From: Perognathus longimembris pacificus
Lineage: Eukaryota; Chordata; Mammalia; Rodentia; Heteromyidae
NCBI RefSeq assembly: GCF_023159225.1
Contig: NC_063169.1
Location: 55,267,934 to 55,331,933, forward strand
DNA length: 64,000 bases
Direction: 5' to 3'
Every line of letters begins with the position of its first letter. Positions within the stretch are counted from its first letter, which is position 1. The translations under genes were made by a program, and so were the position numbers. The notes beneath the pieces were generated by a model. The model was not told where the DNA came from. It searched no databases and was given only the letters and a program-made list of their open reading frames with translations. Shown piece after piece: positions 63,641-64,000 of this stretch.

Positions 63641-64000
63641 GCTCCTTCCTCCCACATCTCTGAGTCCTGTTTGTTTCTCCAGGTGATTCAACCATCTCCT
63701 GAGTTTTATTCACAAATGCTGGAAACTACTAGATCACTCATGCCCTGCTGTGTATGTGCACACACACTGTGTGAGACACCATCTGGCCCTGTGAAGAACT
63801 CATAGGAAGAGACTTCAACAAGTAAATTTTGCTGAGAAACAACATTTGACATTCATCCGACAAAATTCCACTATGTGTGCAGTTATCTCTTAGAATTTGC
63901 ACCACCACCCAAAATGCCTGCAATCAAACTCATTGTGGCTTCTTAAAAAAAAAAAAACATTAGGCCTTCTTTTCTAATTCTAAGTGGTACCAATAGTGAA

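Larger units (their letters stand above)
41646..64000 (-). other. REPS1 intron 1 (partial, more than 22 kb)
   Basis: No exon of REPS1 or of another gene was found. It carries a solo LTR, several L1 fragments, the EIF1 pseudogene and many SINEs. Stretches without a recognised element include 42740-43150, 43386-44195, 48350-49620, 50356-51463, 52301-54005, 58933-60155, 61875-62785 and 63641-64000. Those at 48420-48600, 49050-49280 and 59200-59780 have the pyrimidine-rich look of L2-type relics. Confidence 0.85.

Noticed and set aside
41646..64000. REPS1 exon 1 within the window
   Set aside because: I looked on the minus strand for the N-terminal coding sequence that precedes Ile52 and for a CpG-rich promoter and found neither.

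Overview
This window is vertebrate, almost certainly rodent, nuclear DNA. It is AT-rich, dense in retroposons, and holds one spliced gene on the minus strand. That gene is REPS1 (RalBP1-associated Eps15-homology protein). I placed 19 of its coding exons (2 to 20) between 41645 and the stop codon at 17-19. All have GT-AG introns and compatible phases. They sum to 745 codons; adding the 51 residues that human REPS1 has before this point gives 796, the length of the long human isoform. Exon 1 (start codon, first half of EH domain 1, promoter) is not here and must lie beyond 64000, so intron 1 exceeds 22.3 kb. The 3' UTR runs off the left edge.

Layout: 1-9583 holds exons 20 to 13 (C-terminal RALBP1-binding and coiled-coil region and the proline-rich linker); 9584-22000 holds exons 12 to 9 (linker); 22000-34800 is the 12.8-kb intron 8; 34819-41645 holds exons 8 to 2 (EH domain 2, Ser/Pro-rich linker, second half of EH domain 1); 41646-64000 is part of intron 1.

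The introns are packed with two SINE types that share one right arm. One has an ID-like (tRNA-Ala type) left arm, the other a 7SL/B1-like left arm. The ID-like dimer resembles the IDL-Geo elements described in geomyoid rodents (pocket mice, kangaroo rats, gophers), so a geomyoid or other castorimorph host is my best guess; this is from memory and untested. There are also monomeric ID and B1 copies, MIR and L2-like relics, several L1 fragments (two young 3' ends in inverted orientation, one with a possible 3' transduction, one twin-primed), a solo LTR, and a Tigger-like DNA transposon relic.

The items most worth checking are a well-formed 100-nt candidate exon in intron 8 (27111-27210) that would truncate REPS1 after EH domain 2, an EIF1 processed pseudogene inside an old L1 in intron 1, the shared SINE right arm, and a 50-bp duplicated patch between introns 13 and 12. 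I saw no second functional protein gene, no RNA gene and no CpG island.
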